DNA of 39,607 nucleotides from an uncultured Candidatus Poseidoniales archaeon (GTDB taxonomy: Archaea > Thermoplasmatota > Poseidoniia > Poseidoniales > Poseidoniaceae). Position 1 is the stretch's first letter. Each line of letters begins with the position of its first letter. The notes below the pieces were generated by a model. The model made no database searches. It was not told the origin of the DNA and saw only the letters and a list, made by a program, of their open reading frames with translations. The DNA lies in NCBI GenBank assembly GCA_905182635.1, contig CAJJCM010000014.1, forward strand, positions 1 through 39,607, in the 5' to 3' direction. Positions 7,662 to 16,030 of the stretch are shown piece by piece. The position numbers and the translations under genes are program-made.

Positions 7662-7952
7662 TCAATCATCTTGCGGAGGAGAGTCTCCATCATCCATACC
7701 CATGATTTCGTAATTTGACGGGAACAAAGCAATGATGACTCCCAAAATCAAGGAAGCAAGGCCCCAACCAAACATTTGACGAACGAAAAGCATCTCAAGG
7801 GCAATAACCACCAAGATCATGCCTCCTATGTTTGAAGTCCAAACAAGCGTCTTGAAGGTTGAAAGAGATACACCTGGAGTTCCTTCTTTACGATAGGGTC
7901 CGAATTCTCCACCAAAACGTTGGGCTGTGTCTTGTTTCTCTTTCTTTGACAT
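7662..7952 (-). CDS. Small two-helix membrane protein
   Basis: A 96-residue protein with a charged, cytoplasmic-looking N-terminus (K, E and Q rich, about 1-25), two membrane helices (about 33-54 and 58-77) and an acidic Asp/Pro-rich tail. No family is recognised. It begins 9 bases after the ferredoxin stop on the same strand, so it is probably the last gene of the asnB-gshA operon. The ATG at 952 of the 7-kb block (position 7952) is preceded by GAGGTGAAA, a good ribosome-binding site. A role as a membrane partner for the ferredoxin is possible but inferred only from position. Confidence 0.75.
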   Translation of the reverse strand: MSKKEKQDTAQRFGGEFGPYRKEGTPGVSLSTFKTLVWTSNIGGMILVVIALEMLFVRQMFGWGLASLILGVIIALFPSNYEIMGMDDGDSPPQDD

Positions 7953-7961
7953 TGTTTCACC

Positions 7962-8294
7962 TCATCGATCAATCATTGTGATGGCATCAGTTGGGCATGC
8001 TAAAACACACAACCGACAGCCTGTACATTCAACACGTAGAATTTTGGCTTTTTGATTTGATTCGACTTTAATCAAAGGGCTTGCCATGGGAACTTTGTAC
8101 ATCTCGATGGCATCGTCATCACAAACAATGGTACATTGGTCACAACCAATGCATAAGCGTTCTTCAACAAAGGCAACAGTTGTCTCACCACCTTTGATGG
8201 AAGCGCGTTGTTCACCTCGTTGCCTGTTGAGTGAGGTACGAATGCGAACAGCCTCTTGTTCTCGACGCTTTCGCAACTCGTCGGAGGAGGTCAT
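7962..8294 (-). CDS. Ferredoxin with two [4Fe-4S] clusters
   Basis: A 110-residue iron-sulfur protein. A basic helical N-terminus (about 1-35) precedes two complete cluster motifs: C48-x2-C51-x2-C54-x3-C58 and C90-x2-C93-x2-C96-x3-C100. About 30 residues separate them, as in low-potential 2[4Fe-4S] ferredoxins and ferredoxin-like subunits. The first motif ends in CDDDA where CP is usual; the second has the usual ACPTDA. The ATG at 8294 overlaps the stop of the upstream membrane protein gene (ATGA), suggesting coupled translation. The electron partner is not visible. The N-terminal extension and its place between two membrane proteins suggest it may dock at the membrane, which is inference. 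Confidence 0.93.
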   Translation of the reverse strand: MTSSDELRKRREQEAVRIRTSLNRQRGEQRASIKGGETTVAFVEERLCIGCDQCTIVCDDDAIEMYKVPMASPLIKVESNQKAKILRVECTGCRLCVLACPTDAITMIDR

Positions 8295-8971
8295 ACAGTA
8301 ACCTCCAATGGGTCCTTCCCTTCAAACTTGACGACAGCCTTGTTGACCAAGAGGTCACCGAAACAATAGAACGAACCGACCAATAACGGTGGATTCCAAG
8401 CAGTTAATCCTGTCCAAGGCACTTGATTTGCCCAAGTCCAATTGGTCAGTGAAGTCCCCCATAATTCCATGGCCAATGCCGCCCAGGCCATTGCAGAATA
8501 CAGCCGTGGTTGTGGTCCCCACTTGGTGAATGCCAAAACAAGGGCTAAGAGGAATACCGCCGATGTATCTCCACCCGTCCATGCTCCATAAGCAACCAAC
8601 GGGACGAAAGGTAGAAGCAACGGTAAAGCCCAACTTTCTTTCATTTTGTCTGCAGCCATTCTTCCAAGGTCAAACAGAAAGTAATGACCTGCAGGAACAA
8701 ACAGTGGCATAAATTCACGTTGATACTCATAAATCAGCCAAACTTCACTAAAGAATAATTCCATTGGTGTGGCAATTGCAATCACAGTAATCATTTCAAT
8801 TCGCTGCTTTCGACTGCCACCTCGATAGAACCAAGCAAAAAGCCCCCAACACCAGAGGTTGACGGGCCATTCAGCATATTCATCGGGAATAAAACCATTA
8901 CAAGCAGTGGCAGAAAACCAAAGCCCCAAAGCAATGGTGCCAATGTAGACCCACGCTCTGTTCATATTCAT
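8291..8971 (-). CDS. Polytopic membrane protein, unknown function
   Basis: About 226 residues with some six to seven predicted membrane helices and many Trp residues. Conserved-looking polar positions occur inside or near helices: PMELFFSEVW, VPAGHYFLFDLGR, MELWGTSLTNWTW and NPPLLVGSFYCFGD. Paired Glu, Asn and Asp residues in helices hint at an enzyme or transporter. There is a faint likeness to carotenoid-type membrane enzymes, too weak to name. The ATG at 8971 is preferred over a TTG at 8995 because GGAGG lies 10 bases before it. The stop overlaps the ferredoxin start, and gshA ends 33 bases upstream, so it belongs to the same transcription unit. Confidence 0.75.
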   Translation of the reverse strand: MNMNRAWVYIGTIALGLWFSATACNGFIPDEYAEWPVNLWCWGLFAWFYRGGSRKQRIEMITVIAIATPMELFFSEVWLIYEYQREFMPLFVPAGHYFLFDLGRMAADKMKESWALPLLLPFVPLVAYGAWTGGDTSAVFLLALVLAFTKWGPQPRLYSAMAWAALAMELWGTSLTNWTWANQVPWTGLTAWNPPLLVGSFYCFGDLLVNKAVVKFEGKDPLEVTV

Positions 8972-9004
8972 GCGAGGAGGTCCTCCTCTTAGCAAGAACG
9001 GGTG

Positions 9005-10222
9005 TTACTGGTCACCGTATGAAAGTAATTCCTTACCCATTGCCAGCATCGAAAGTTCTGCGACTAAGGCATGCCAACCATGAGCATGTTCTCCGTATTG
9101 GCCACCCGATTGTGAAAAGGATTCAAACTGAGCACTCGGTGAATTCAAATTATCAATGTCAGATTTCTTTGAATTGATTCTATAGAACCATGAAGCAGCC
9201 TGCCCATCGACGAGATAGACAACCGGTTCGACCGGAGCGCCCTCTTCGTTTTCTAAAATAGTAGGTATTCCTTCTTGAATGAGGAAATTCTCGACATCAA
9301 CGCCTCCTTTCGAATACATCAATTTGTTCATTTTACGATTCGAGAGTTCTAACAATTCACCACCACTCCGGACGGTCATGATTCCAAGACCATACGTACC
9401 TCGGTCATTTTTGATAAAAACAACTGGTTCACGTTCAATACCGAGGGTCTGGTATTTTTCACGGAGTTTATCGAGGAAGGAGTCGACTTCTACAGCGAGT
9501 TCTATTCTGCATGCTTCTTTCTCCAAGCACTTGTTTTTCGAGACGAACCAATCTGCCATGAGGTGCCACGGTTCAATACCGAGCATCTGAGCAATTTCCT
9601 CAACGTACCCACGAAGAACTTCGTAATGTTGAGATTTCCTTCTTCGATGCCAACCCATCGAAGGTGGTGGAGATACGACTTGACTGCCCAGCCCCTCTAC
9701 AAGCCCATCAGTCAAGTCATTATTGAGTAAGATGAGGTCTGGCTTATGACCACCGATCAGAAGGATTTCCTCACCGTCCTTCTGGCTCGACTCGACTTGG
9801 TCCAATTTCAAAGCCCCGGAAAGTCCAATGAGATGACCCAAATCTTCAAACTTCACTGAACCTACTGTACACCTGAATCCACCGATTTCAAGGAGTTCTT
9901 TCAAGGCGATGAGGTTTTCGACATAGCCTTTGTTCCGAGTATGGGATTCGGGATAAAGGTGGACCCATTCACATTGCTTGAATTCCCGTTGGATATGCGT
10001 TTTCAAAAGCCCCGCAATCGAAGGTTTGTCTTCAGGAGAGAGATTATTGAAACCTGCCGGAAAGTGATTGGCATCGACAACACTAATTTTCCAGCCTGCA
10101 TCACGAATGTCAACACTACCATAGATTGGAATAGGGACTTCACTCCTCTTTTCAGACATCCATGCAGTGATTTCAGGTCGTTTGCTTTCAAGTAGCGTAG
10201 TAAGTTCGTGTACAAAAGTCAT
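9005..10222 (-). CDS. gshA: Glutamate-cysteine ligase, proteobacterial GshA type (PF08886-like)
   Basis: A 405-residue protein resembling the GshA family found in some proteobacteria, which joins Glu and Cys to gamma-glutamylcysteine using ATP. Supporting segments are a basic RRRKSQHYEVL stretch (about 193-203), an ADWFVSKNKC segment (about 224) and a glycine-rich KNDRGTYGLGIM loop (about 269-280) typical of the family's nucleotide-binding part. Full length matches the family (around 400-430). The ATG at 10222 overlaps the asnB stop in ATGA, so the two are translationally coupled. This GshA type is unexpected in a euryarchaeon and suggests transfer from bacteria. No glutathione synthetase is visible in the window, so the end product may be gamma-glutamylcysteine or a derivative. 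The assignment comes from sequence recall; a profile search would settle it. Confidence 0.8.
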   Translation of the reverse strand: MTFVHELTTLLESKRPEITAWMSEKRSEVPIPIYGSVDIRDAGWKISVVDANHFPAGFNNLSPEDKPSIAGLLKTHIQREFKQCEWVHLYPESHTRNKGYVENLIALKELLEIGGFRCTVGSVKFEDLGHLIGLSGALKLDQVESSQKDGEEILLIGGHKPDLILLNNDLTDGLVEGLGSQVVSPPPSMGWHRRRKSQHYEVLRGYVEEIAQMLGIEPWHLMADWFVSKNKCLEKEACRIELAVEVDSFLDKLREKYQTLGIEREPVVFIKNDRGTYGLGIMTVRSGGELLELSNRKMNKLMYSKGGVDVENFLIQEGIPTILENEEGAPVEPVVYLVDGQAASWFYRINSKKSDIDNLNSPSAQFESFSQSGGQYGEHAHGWHALVAELSMLAMGKELLSYGDQ

Positions 10223-12003
10223 CCAATCACCTCGTCGAGTAAATCAAATGCTGAACCAGTAGGCTTTTGCACTCCTCTGTCTAAAATGTGCACCGCCTCA
10301 AACAATCCTAAACCAAGGGCTATATCATCCTGTGTTTTTAAAGCACCAGAGAGTAAAGGGTGACGCTGGATGATAGCATCCGTTTGAGGCTTAAATTCAG
10401 TAAGAAGATTTTCAATCAATGTTGGCGAAGTTGCTCTGCCAGCAGGTAATTTAGGGCGATGTACGATATGCTTTGGCAACGAAGTAAGCGAAGCAGCCGC
10501 TCGTAAAGCAGCCTTTTCCTCACCGTTTGAAGGAAGTCGCCATTCCATCGGCAAGCGGTGGCTTGCTTGACGATGAGACGAAGAAAGGAAGGGTACCCGA
10601 ACTTCCAAGGAATGGGCCATCGAGTGACGGTCAACCAATCTTAGTTGGAAATTAGAGAGCTGCCCGTGGTCAAGTTCGAACTGAAGGAATTCCTCGAGTG
10701 AATCTGTGTGGCTAGCGCCTGAATGCCCCTCTACATACCAAGAATCGCCAACGGGTAATGTTTCATTCTCTATTTGACGGGCGAAGGGATGGGTCATTGA
10801 CGCTAAACGGGCATCAATAATTTCACCGTGCTGTTTGAGGTCTCTATACCGAGGGTAACCAGCGTGCAATTCATCTGCTCCTTGACCACATAAGCCGACG
10901 GTAACATGTTGTGACATCTTTTGAAAGAGAGGTTGAAAAAAGAGCACTGTTACATCGAGGTCTTCACCATGCCAGGCCAAATCGGGGAGCAAGTTATCAA
11001 ACGAATCCGCCTCAAGAATATGCTGATGGTGCACTAAATCGAACGATGAAGCAACCTCTTCTGCTGCAATCCAATCTGAATTCTCTTCACTTTCTGCAAC
11101 GGTCCAACAGGCAGGCACAGGTTGTTGTGCACGTTCAGCGGCCTCATGTGCAACCGCAGCAACCAAAGAGGAATCAAGTCCACCCGAAAGCACAATTCCG
11201 ACTGGGACTTCAGACATGAGTCGTTCTGAAACGCCTTCGACAAATGTTTCGAGAAGGTGTTTTGCATTCTTATCTGGATTCCATACCTGTGAAGGGTTAA
11301 CTTTTTGTTGTTCAATTGTAGCTCTGTCAACCATTTTTGCTTTTCCTTCAAGGTCCAATGACCATACCTCTACGGTTCCCGGGCGTATTTGGGTGACATC
11401 CTTGAGCAAAGTGGTCCCATCAAGTGGGTATTCCCAAGCAAGCCGTGCAACGAGTGCTTGCTCATCAAGTGCAGGAACATGTCCTTCATGTGCCCGTAAT
11501 GCCTTGCTTTCACTGGCAAAGAGAAGTGAGCCTTCTACTGATGTACGGACAAGTGGTTTGATTCCCAAAGGGTCCCGTGCCAGAAGTAAACAACCGGTCT
11601 CTGCATCCCAAAGAGCAAATGCATACATCCCATTCAGTTGAGCGATCCATTCCGCATGTTGTCGAGCACTTAACACCCCGGAGTGCTTGGACTTTGATGC
11701 GTGGTGAAGCGCTAATATCACCTCTGAGTCTCCTTGAGTCTTCCAAGGGAAACGAGGATGCTGTGAACGTATTTCTCGATAATTATAGATTTCACCATTC
11801 GCAACAAGAACTTCACGTGTCAAACCCAAAAGAGGTTGGTCGCTACCAACAAGGTCGACAATTGCTAATCGTGTATGGCCAAGTGAGATCTGCTCATCGG
11901 ACCAGACATCATTTCCATTTGGCCCTCGATGGTGAAGAAGTGAATTCATCTTTCGGACAACTGCAGGGTCGGGTTCTCCGAACATCCCACCAATGCCACA
12001 CAT
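10219..12003 (-). CDS. asnB: Glutamine-dependent asparagine synthetase-like amidotransferase (AsnB family)
   Basis: A 594-residue class II glutamine amidotransferase plus synthetase. The start is set at 12003 so that Cys2 is exposed after Met removal as the glutaminase nucleophile (MCGIGG). An in-frame ATG at 12036 would bury it. The glutaminase domain (about 1-190) has RGPNG (26-30), ANGEIYNY (68-75) and ARDPLGIKP (142-150). The synthetase domain has the ATP-pyrophosphatase loop SGGLDSS (273-279), a CGQGADELHAGYPRY segment and DRHSMAHSLEVRVPFL. Canonical activity is Asp + Gln + ATP to Asn + Glu. Because it is coupled by ATGA overlap to gshA, its substrate might instead be a gamma-glutamylcysteine-type carboxylate. 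That is inference; ordinary AsnB activity remains the default. Confidence 0.93.
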   Translation of the reverse strand: MCGIGGMFGEPDPAVVRKMNSLLHHRGPNGNDVWSDEQISLGHTRLAIVDLVGSDQPLLGLTREVLVANGEIYNYREIRSQHPRFPWKTQGDSEVILALHHASKSKHSGVLSARQHAEWIAQLNGMYAFALWDAETGCLLLARDPLGIKPLVRTSVEGSLLFASESKALRAHEGHVPALDEQALVARLAWEYPLDGTTLLKDVTQIRPGTVEVWSLDLEGKAKMVDRATIEQQKVNPSQVWNPDKNAKHLLETFVEGVSERLMSEVPVGIVLSGGLDSSLVAAVAHEAAERAQQPVPACWTVAESEENSDWIAAEEVASSFDLVHHQHILEADSFDNLLPDLAWHGEDLDVTVLFFQPLFQKMSQHVTVGLCGQGADELHAGYPRYRDLKQHGEIIDARLASMTHPFARQIENETLPVGDSWYVEGHSGASHTDSLEEFLQFELDHGQLSNFQLRLVDRHSMAHSLEVRVPFLSSSHRQASHRLPMEWRLPSNGEEKAALRAAASLTSLPKHIVHRPKLPAGRATSPTLIENLLTEFKPQTDAIIQRHPLLSGALKTQDDIALGLGLFEAVHILDRGVQKPTGSAFDLLDEVIG

Positions 12004-12045
12004 AAGCCGACCAAAACGGCGACCTTCTTCAATCATCCCTTGTAC

Positions 12046-12168
12046 TCAAAGGCCCCAAAGTGGGTATTTGAACATGGAAATGCCGAGAAAAATAACCGAC
12101 AATGAAAATACAACGAAATAGGCGATTTGTGGTGGTGCTGAATCCTTGGTCTCTTCACTCATACTCAT
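12046..12168 (-). CDS. 40-residue single-helix membrane peptide, first gene of the asnB-gshA operon
   Basis: A short gene: MSMSEETKDSAPPQ followed by one membrane helix (about 16-33, rich in F, V, I, L and S) and a short FKYPLWGL end. A second in-frame ATG at 12162 is an alternative start, and GAGGG lies 6-8 bases before it. A TATA-like box sits 33-40 bases upstream, and asnB begins 42 bases after the stop. Those flanks argue that the frame is real. A small helix with an acidic, Pro-containing cytoplasmic lead resembles many tiny membrane-complex subunits, but no family is recognised. Confidence 0.6.
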   Translation of the reverse strand: MSMSEETKDSAPPQIAYFVVFSLSVIFLGISMFKYPLWGL

Positions 12169-12200
12169 CCCTCATCCTTGCCAATACCAGCCATCATTTG

Positions 12201-12208
12201 AATATATT
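12201..12208 (-). promoter_or_regulatory. TATA-like promoter of the small peptide-asnB-gshA operon
   Basis: The perfect AT palindrome AATATATT lies 33-40 bases upstream of the ATG at 12168 on the minus strand. Archaeal spacing (TATA centre about 26 before the start site) would put transcription start near 12178, giving a leader of about 10 bases that still includes GGATGAGGG. This is one of the clearest promoter candidates in the window. Confidence 0.55.
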
Positions 12209-12234
12209 GAGTCGACTTCTACATATTCTTTTGA

Positions 12235-12858
12235 TTATATCAGTTGAAGAAAAGGCTCAAACAACAAAATTACCGCCAGTGGAATGAGTACCATCGTTGC
12301 ATTATCATCAATATAACGTAGACGAGGCCATTCAGCTGCAATACACAATGGTGCGAACAAAAAAGCCAGCCAAAATGGAGTGTCAAACCAGTACCAACAG
12401 GCGAGCCAAACAAAGAACAAGAACACAACAGATGTGACGATGACATCTCGTGAATTCATTCCACGCCGTCGTAATTCACCAAGTAAAGGGTCACCCAGAG
12501 ATAATGAAAGAATGAGTGGCCATGCGTATGCTTCAGTCGGAGCCATCAAAAAGACCATTCCAACACCAAATGCGCCCCAACCCAATGCCGAGATTTGTTT
12601 GGCTTCGTATTCTCTTTGCCCATAAATGGTAATACCGAATCCAAGTCGGAGACTTTCCAAAACGAAGAGAGTAAAAATTACAACTGATACAAATTGCGGT
12701 AGCGTCAATCCAATTTTCGCTGAGACTGATTCACCGTACTCGAAATAAATCCAAGGGAGGAGGGACATTCCGATATGGATTGTGCGACGAAAGATATGTC
12801 CACCCATTCCCCCGACTGATAACTCGACAGGGTTTGTTAATTCGACTTGTTCACTCAT
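12235..12858 (-). CDS. Dolichol/phytol-kinase-like membrane protein (SEC59/VTE5 family)
   Basis: A 207-residue polytopic protein with about six membrane helices. An FRRTIHIGMSLLPW segment (about 23-36) matches the KRKxxHI opening of polyprenol kinases. A GDPLLGELRRRG segment (about 141) is the likely nucleotide-proximal loop, and IDDNATMVLIPL near the end matches the family's conserved DDN motif. These enzymes phosphorylate polyprenols with CTP, for example for lipid-linked sugar carriers used in archaeal N-glycosylation. The ATG at 12858 overlaps the end of meaB (stop at 12851-12853), with GGTGA just upstream, so it is co-translated with meaB. A functional link to that GTPase is not evident. 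Substrate is uncertain. Confidence 0.72.
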   Translation of the reverse strand: MSEQVELTNPVELSVGGMGGHIFRRTIHIGMSLLPWIYFEYGESVSAKIGLTLPQFVSVVIFTLFVLESLRLGFGITIYGQREYEAKQISALGWGAFGVGMVFLMAPTEAYAWPLILSLSLGDPLLGELRRRGMNSRDVIVTSVVFLFFVWLACWYWFDTPFWLAFLFAPLCIAAEWPRLRYIDDNATMVLIPLAVILLFEPFLQLI

Positions 12859-13759
12859 CGTTTTCACCGCCAATAATCCTTAACGCTTCATCCAAGAGAA
12901 TTGAACCCTTCGCCAGTTTTTCGAGTAATTCATCGAGTTGTGGGGATTCGAGAATTTTTCGCTCATGGAAAGCCAACAGACGTTCTCTCCATCGTGCACG
13001 TGTTGAACGACCAGAGGAGGGGAGTGTGAGGAGGAGTTCTGCTGCTTGTGAAACTCCAGTACCTTGCAATGCCGAAGTCAAGTGAACTGGTGGCGTATGA
13101 CCGGTACCTAATTCCAGTGATTCTCGAATTTCATCTGCATGGAGTTCCGCTCCTGGTAAATCTGACTTGTTGACCAGAACTGCATCTGCCAGTTCGAGTA
13201 AACCTGCTTTTTCGGCTTGTATACCATCGCCGCGTGCTGGCCCTTCAACCACTACAATTCGGTCTGCTAATGCCGCACAACGGACTTCAGATTGCCCAGC
13301 CCCAACCGTCTCAATGACGACTCTCTGCCAACCTAATGCTAAGAGTACTTTCGTCATATCTTCGACAATGACGGGCACACTTCCAGATGCCTTACGAGTT
13401 GCAACTGAACGTAAATAAATCAAACTATTCAATTCTACATCATCGACCACTGTCATACGCACTCGGTCGCCAAGTAAAGCACCGCCCGTTCTTGGTGAAG
13501 AGGGGTCAACGGCAAGTACTGCAACTCGAAGTCCTCGTTGCGCCCAATGGCGAAGTAATCCATCAAGCAGGCAAGATTTACCGACACCCGGTGCACCGGT
13601 GATGGCTAAAGTTTGCCAATCACCGTCAATTGGAGTCGGCACTGGACCAAGTACGTCGATGGCTTGTTCAATGTCGAGCGAACCGTTTTCAAGTGCACTC
13701 AATGTTCGAGCGAGTGAACGCCGATCACCTGCTTTTGCTTGCTCAAGGAATTCGAACAT
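12851..13759 (-). CDS. meaB: MeaB/ArgK-type GTPase, methylmalonyl-CoA mutase chaperone
   Basis: A 302-residue P-loop GTPase. Family marks in order are Walker A GAPGVGKS (55-62), AVDPSSPRTGGALLGDRVRM (83-102), the switch segment ETVGAGQSE (150-158) and the guanine-specificity motif NKSD (197-200). A C-terminal helical part (about 255-302) is the usual dimerisation arm. MeaB loads and protects the B12 cofactor of methylmalonyl-CoA mutase using GTP. It starts 12 bases after the B12-binding mutase subunit on the same strand, the expected context. Length is close to the family norm of 310-330. Confidence 0.95.
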   Translation of the reverse strand: MFEFLEQAKAGDRRSLARTLSALENGSLDIEQAIDVLGPVPTPIDGDWQTLAITGAPGVGKSCLLDGLLRHWAQRGLRVAVLAVDPSSPRTGGALLGDRVRMTVVDDVELNSLIYLRSVATRKASGSVPVIVEDMTKVLLALGWQRVVIETVGAGQSEVRCAALADRIVVVEGPARGDGIQAEKAGLLELADAVLVNKSDLPGAELHADEIRESLELGTGHTPPVHLTSALQGTGVSQAAELLLTLPSSGRSTRARWRERLLAFHERKILESPQLDELLEKLAKGSILLDEALRIIGGENDE

Positions 13760-13771
13760 CTTTCCATCACC

Positions 13772-14218
13772 TCATGCCGATGAGGTCCAATACCAATCGC
13801 TTTCTTGACCAACACCGGTATTCTCGAGTTGTGTAGCCTGGTCGATAAATTCTAAAATCTCTGAAGTTGGTGTGCCAGGGCCAAAGATTGCGCGTATTCC
13901 ACAGGCATACAATGGCTCACGGTCACCGAGAGGGATAATACCGCCACCAAATACAATAACATCGTTGAGTCCTTGCTGTTTCAACAATTCACACACCTTT
14001 GGAAAAAGATGCTCGTGGGCACCAGAGAGTGAAGAAAGGCCAAGAAAACGAGCATCTTCGTCACGAACGGTATCGACAATTTGTTGGGCACTGCGTCGCA
14101 AACCAGTGTAAATGACTTCATTGCCTGCATCACGCAATGCTCTTGCGACGACTTTAGCACCTCGGTCATGCCCATCCAAACCGGGCTTCGCAACCACGAT
14201 TCGCCACGGTTCGCTCAT
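13772..14218 (-). CDS. Methylmalonyl-CoA mutase, B12-binding (small) subunit
   Basis: A 148-residue cobalamin-binding domain. The B12 signature D15-x-H17-x-x-G20 sits in KPGLDGHDRG, with H17 as the lower cobalt ligand. It is followed by LSSLSGAH (S-x-L) and VFGGGIIP. With the large subunit, encoded elsewhere, it converts (R)-methylmalonyl-CoA to succinyl-CoA. Two close starts are possible. The ATG at 14218 gives the family-typical N-terminus, while an ATG at 14233 adds five residues but lies only one base after GGAGGG. The upstream extension of the frame to 14386 has no family resemblance and is excluded. It is followed by meaB 12 bases downstream and divergent from the carboxylase operon. 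Confidence 0.93.
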   Translation of the reverse strand: MSEPWRIVVAKPGLDGHDRGAKVVARALRDAGNEVIYTGLRRSAQQIVDTVRDEDARFLGLSSLSGAHEHLFPKVCELLKQQGLNDVIVFGGGIIPLGDREPLYACGIRAIFGPGTPTSEILEFIDQATQLENTGVGQESDWYWTSSA

Positions 14219-14367
14219 GGTTGTTGGAGGCATTCCCTCCCTATCAACACACCCCTTGAGACTGATTCGAGGCCGGTAAAGTAGGCGTTCACGCGTCAGA
14301 ATGGAACTCGAGATGATAAAAGGGTCAAATGATGAGCAAAACGGTACAAATGAAGAGACGAAGACCC

Positions 14368-14406
14368 AGAAAGCGCTGAAATACAACGGTCTTGAGAACG
14401 CTTTCT
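14368..14406. promoter_or_regulatory. Inverted repeat in the divergent mutase/carboxylase control region
   Basis: The 249-base gap between the B12-binding subunit and the carboxyltransferase contains AGAAAGCG (14368-14375) and its exact reverse complement CGCTTTCT (14399-14406), with 23 bases between. It lies about 60-100 bases upstream of the plus-strand start. It could be a shared operator or part of a structured leader. Apart from a weak GCATAAGG near 14428-14436, at promoter distance from the ATG at 14468, I see nothing else in the gap. Confidence 0.35.
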
Positions 14407-14467
14407 ACCACCTCATCGAAAGGCAACGCATAAGGGCGGGTTTTTCATAGCCCCACTTGGGAAGCCT

Positions 14468-16021
14468 ATGGCATCATCTGAGGAACGACTCCAAGATTTA
14501 CGAAATCGTAAATCCCGTAGCGAAATGGGCGGAGGCCAAGACCGCATTGACAAACAACATCTCAAGGGCAAAATGACGGCTCGTGAACGAATCGAAGTCT
14601 TACTGGATGAAGGCTCATTCCAAGAGCTTGATGCATTGGTCGAACACCGTTGCCGAGATTTTGGTATGGACAAGGACATCATCCCCGGAGATGGAGTCGT
14701 TACTGGACACGGAACGATTAATGGTCGACAAGTGTTTACCTTTGCTCAAGACTTCACCGCTTATGGTGGCTCACTGGGTGAAATGCATGGTCTCAAAATC
14801 TGTAAAGTTCTCGACATGGCGCTCAAAACAGGCCGCCCAGTCATCGGTTTGAACGACTCAGGAGGCGCTCGGATTCAGGAAGGTGTAGCCTCTTTAGGAA
14901 GTTATGCTGAAATTTTCTTCCGCAACGTTCGTGCCTCTGGCGTTGTGCCTCAAATCTCAGTCATTATGGGACCATGTGCAGGTGGAGCAGTCTATTCTCC
15001 AGCAATTACAGATTTTGTCATCATGGTAGAGGAATCATCGTATATGTTCATCACAGGACCCGAGGTCATCAAAACGGTCACGAATGAAGAAGTCAACTTC
15101 GAAGATTTAGGCGGTGCATCAACCCACGGCACCAAATCAGGAGTCTCCCACTTCTCTGCACCGGATGATGAAGCAGCGATCCAATTAGCACGTGATTTAT
15201 GCGACCTCCTCCCACAAAATAACCTCGAACGGCCACCTGATAAGAAAACCAGTGACCCAATCGACCGTTCTTGTGATGCCCTTGATACCATCATGCCAGA
15301 CCAAGCGACCAAAGCATACGATGTCCTCGATGTCATCACAGAAATTCTCGACGATGGTGCTTTTCTTGAAGTTCAAGCGGATTGGGCACAAAACATCATC
15401 ATCGGCTTTGGTCACCTCGGCAGCCATACAGTCGGTGTAGTTGCAAATCAACCCAAAGTACTGGCAGGCTGTCTCGATATCGATGCAAGTGACAAAGCAG
15501 CGCGATTTATTCGATTCTGTGATGCATTTAACATACCAATCATCACCCTTGAAGATGTCCCAGGCTTCCTACCTGGTACGAGTCAAGAATGGGGTGGGAT
15601 TATTCGACATGGGGCGAAATTGCTCTATGCATATGCTGAAGCAACGGTCCCTAAACTCACTGTTATTCTTCGTAAGGCATATGGTGGTGCGTACGATGTT
15701 ATGTCCTCGAAGCACATTCGTGGAGATTACAATGTAGCATGGCCAACCGGTGAATTAGCCGTGATGGGTGCAGACGGTGCGGTAGAAATCATTCATCGGA
15801 AGCGGATTTCAAACGCTCGCAATCCCGAACAAGAACGTCAAAGACTTACCGAAGATTTCAATGAAAAATTCGCAAACCCATATACTGCTGCTGCTTTGGG
15901 ATATTTGGACGATGTGATCGAACCAAATCAAACTCGCAGCAAACTTTGCCGTACACTTGAAATGTTATTGGATAAAGAGGAATTGCGTCCTGCTCGAAAA
16001 CATGGAAACATCCCACTGTGA
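14468..16021 (+). CDS. pccB: Propionyl-CoA/acyl-CoA carboxylase carboxyltransferase (beta) subunit
   Basis: A 517-residue biotin-dependent carboxyltransferase, close to the usual 510-540. The N-terminal crotonase-like half has the acyl-CoA oxyanion region [15 protein letters not shown] (129-143) and [12 protein letters not shown] (about 168-179). The C-terminal half has [21 protein letters not shown] (about 359-379) and [19 protein letters not shown] (about 398-416). It transfers CO2 from carboxybiotin to propionyl-CoA, giving methylmalonyl-CoA, consistent with the divergent mutase genes. Acetyl-CoA as an added substrate cannot be excluded. It leads a three-gene operon with a 64-residue protein and the biotin carrier; the biotin carboxylase gene is not in the window. 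Confidence 0.95.
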   Translation: MASSEERLQDLRNRKSRSEMGGGQDRIDKQHLKGKMTARERIEVLLDEGSFQELDALVEHRCRDFGMDKDIIPGDGVVTGHGTINGRQVFTFAQDFTAYGGSLGEMHGLKICKVLDMALKTGRPVIGLNDSGGARIQEGVASLGSYAEIFFRNVRASGVVPQISVIMGPCAGGAVYSPAITDFVIMVEESSYMFITGPEVIKTVTNEEVNFEDLGGASTHGTKSGVSHFSAPDDEAAIQLARDLCDLLPQNNLERPPDKKTSDPIDRSCDALDTIMPDQATKAYDVLDVITEILDDGAFLEVQADWAQNIIIGFGHLGSHTVGVVANQPKVLAGCLDIDASDKAARFIRFCDAFNIPIITLEDVPGFLPGTSQEWGGIIRHGAKLLYAYAEATVPKLTVILRKAYGGAYDVMSSKHIRGDYNVAWPTGELAVMGADGAVEIIHRKRISNARNPEQERQRLTEDFNEKFANPYTAAALGYLDDVIEPNQTRSKLCRTLEMLLDKEELRPARKHGNIPL

Positions 16022-16030
16022 GGCGGTTGT

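Noticed and set aside
12004-12036. Upstream ATG start of the AsnB-like protein
   Set aside because: It would place 11 residues before MCGIGG and hide the catalytic N-terminal cysteine required by class II amidotransferases.
14219-14386. 56-residue N-terminal extension of the B12-binding mutase subunit
   Set aside because: The extension is hydrophobic and unlike the family, and the cobalamin domain starts properly at 14218 or 14233. The upstream DNA is better read as the divergent control region.
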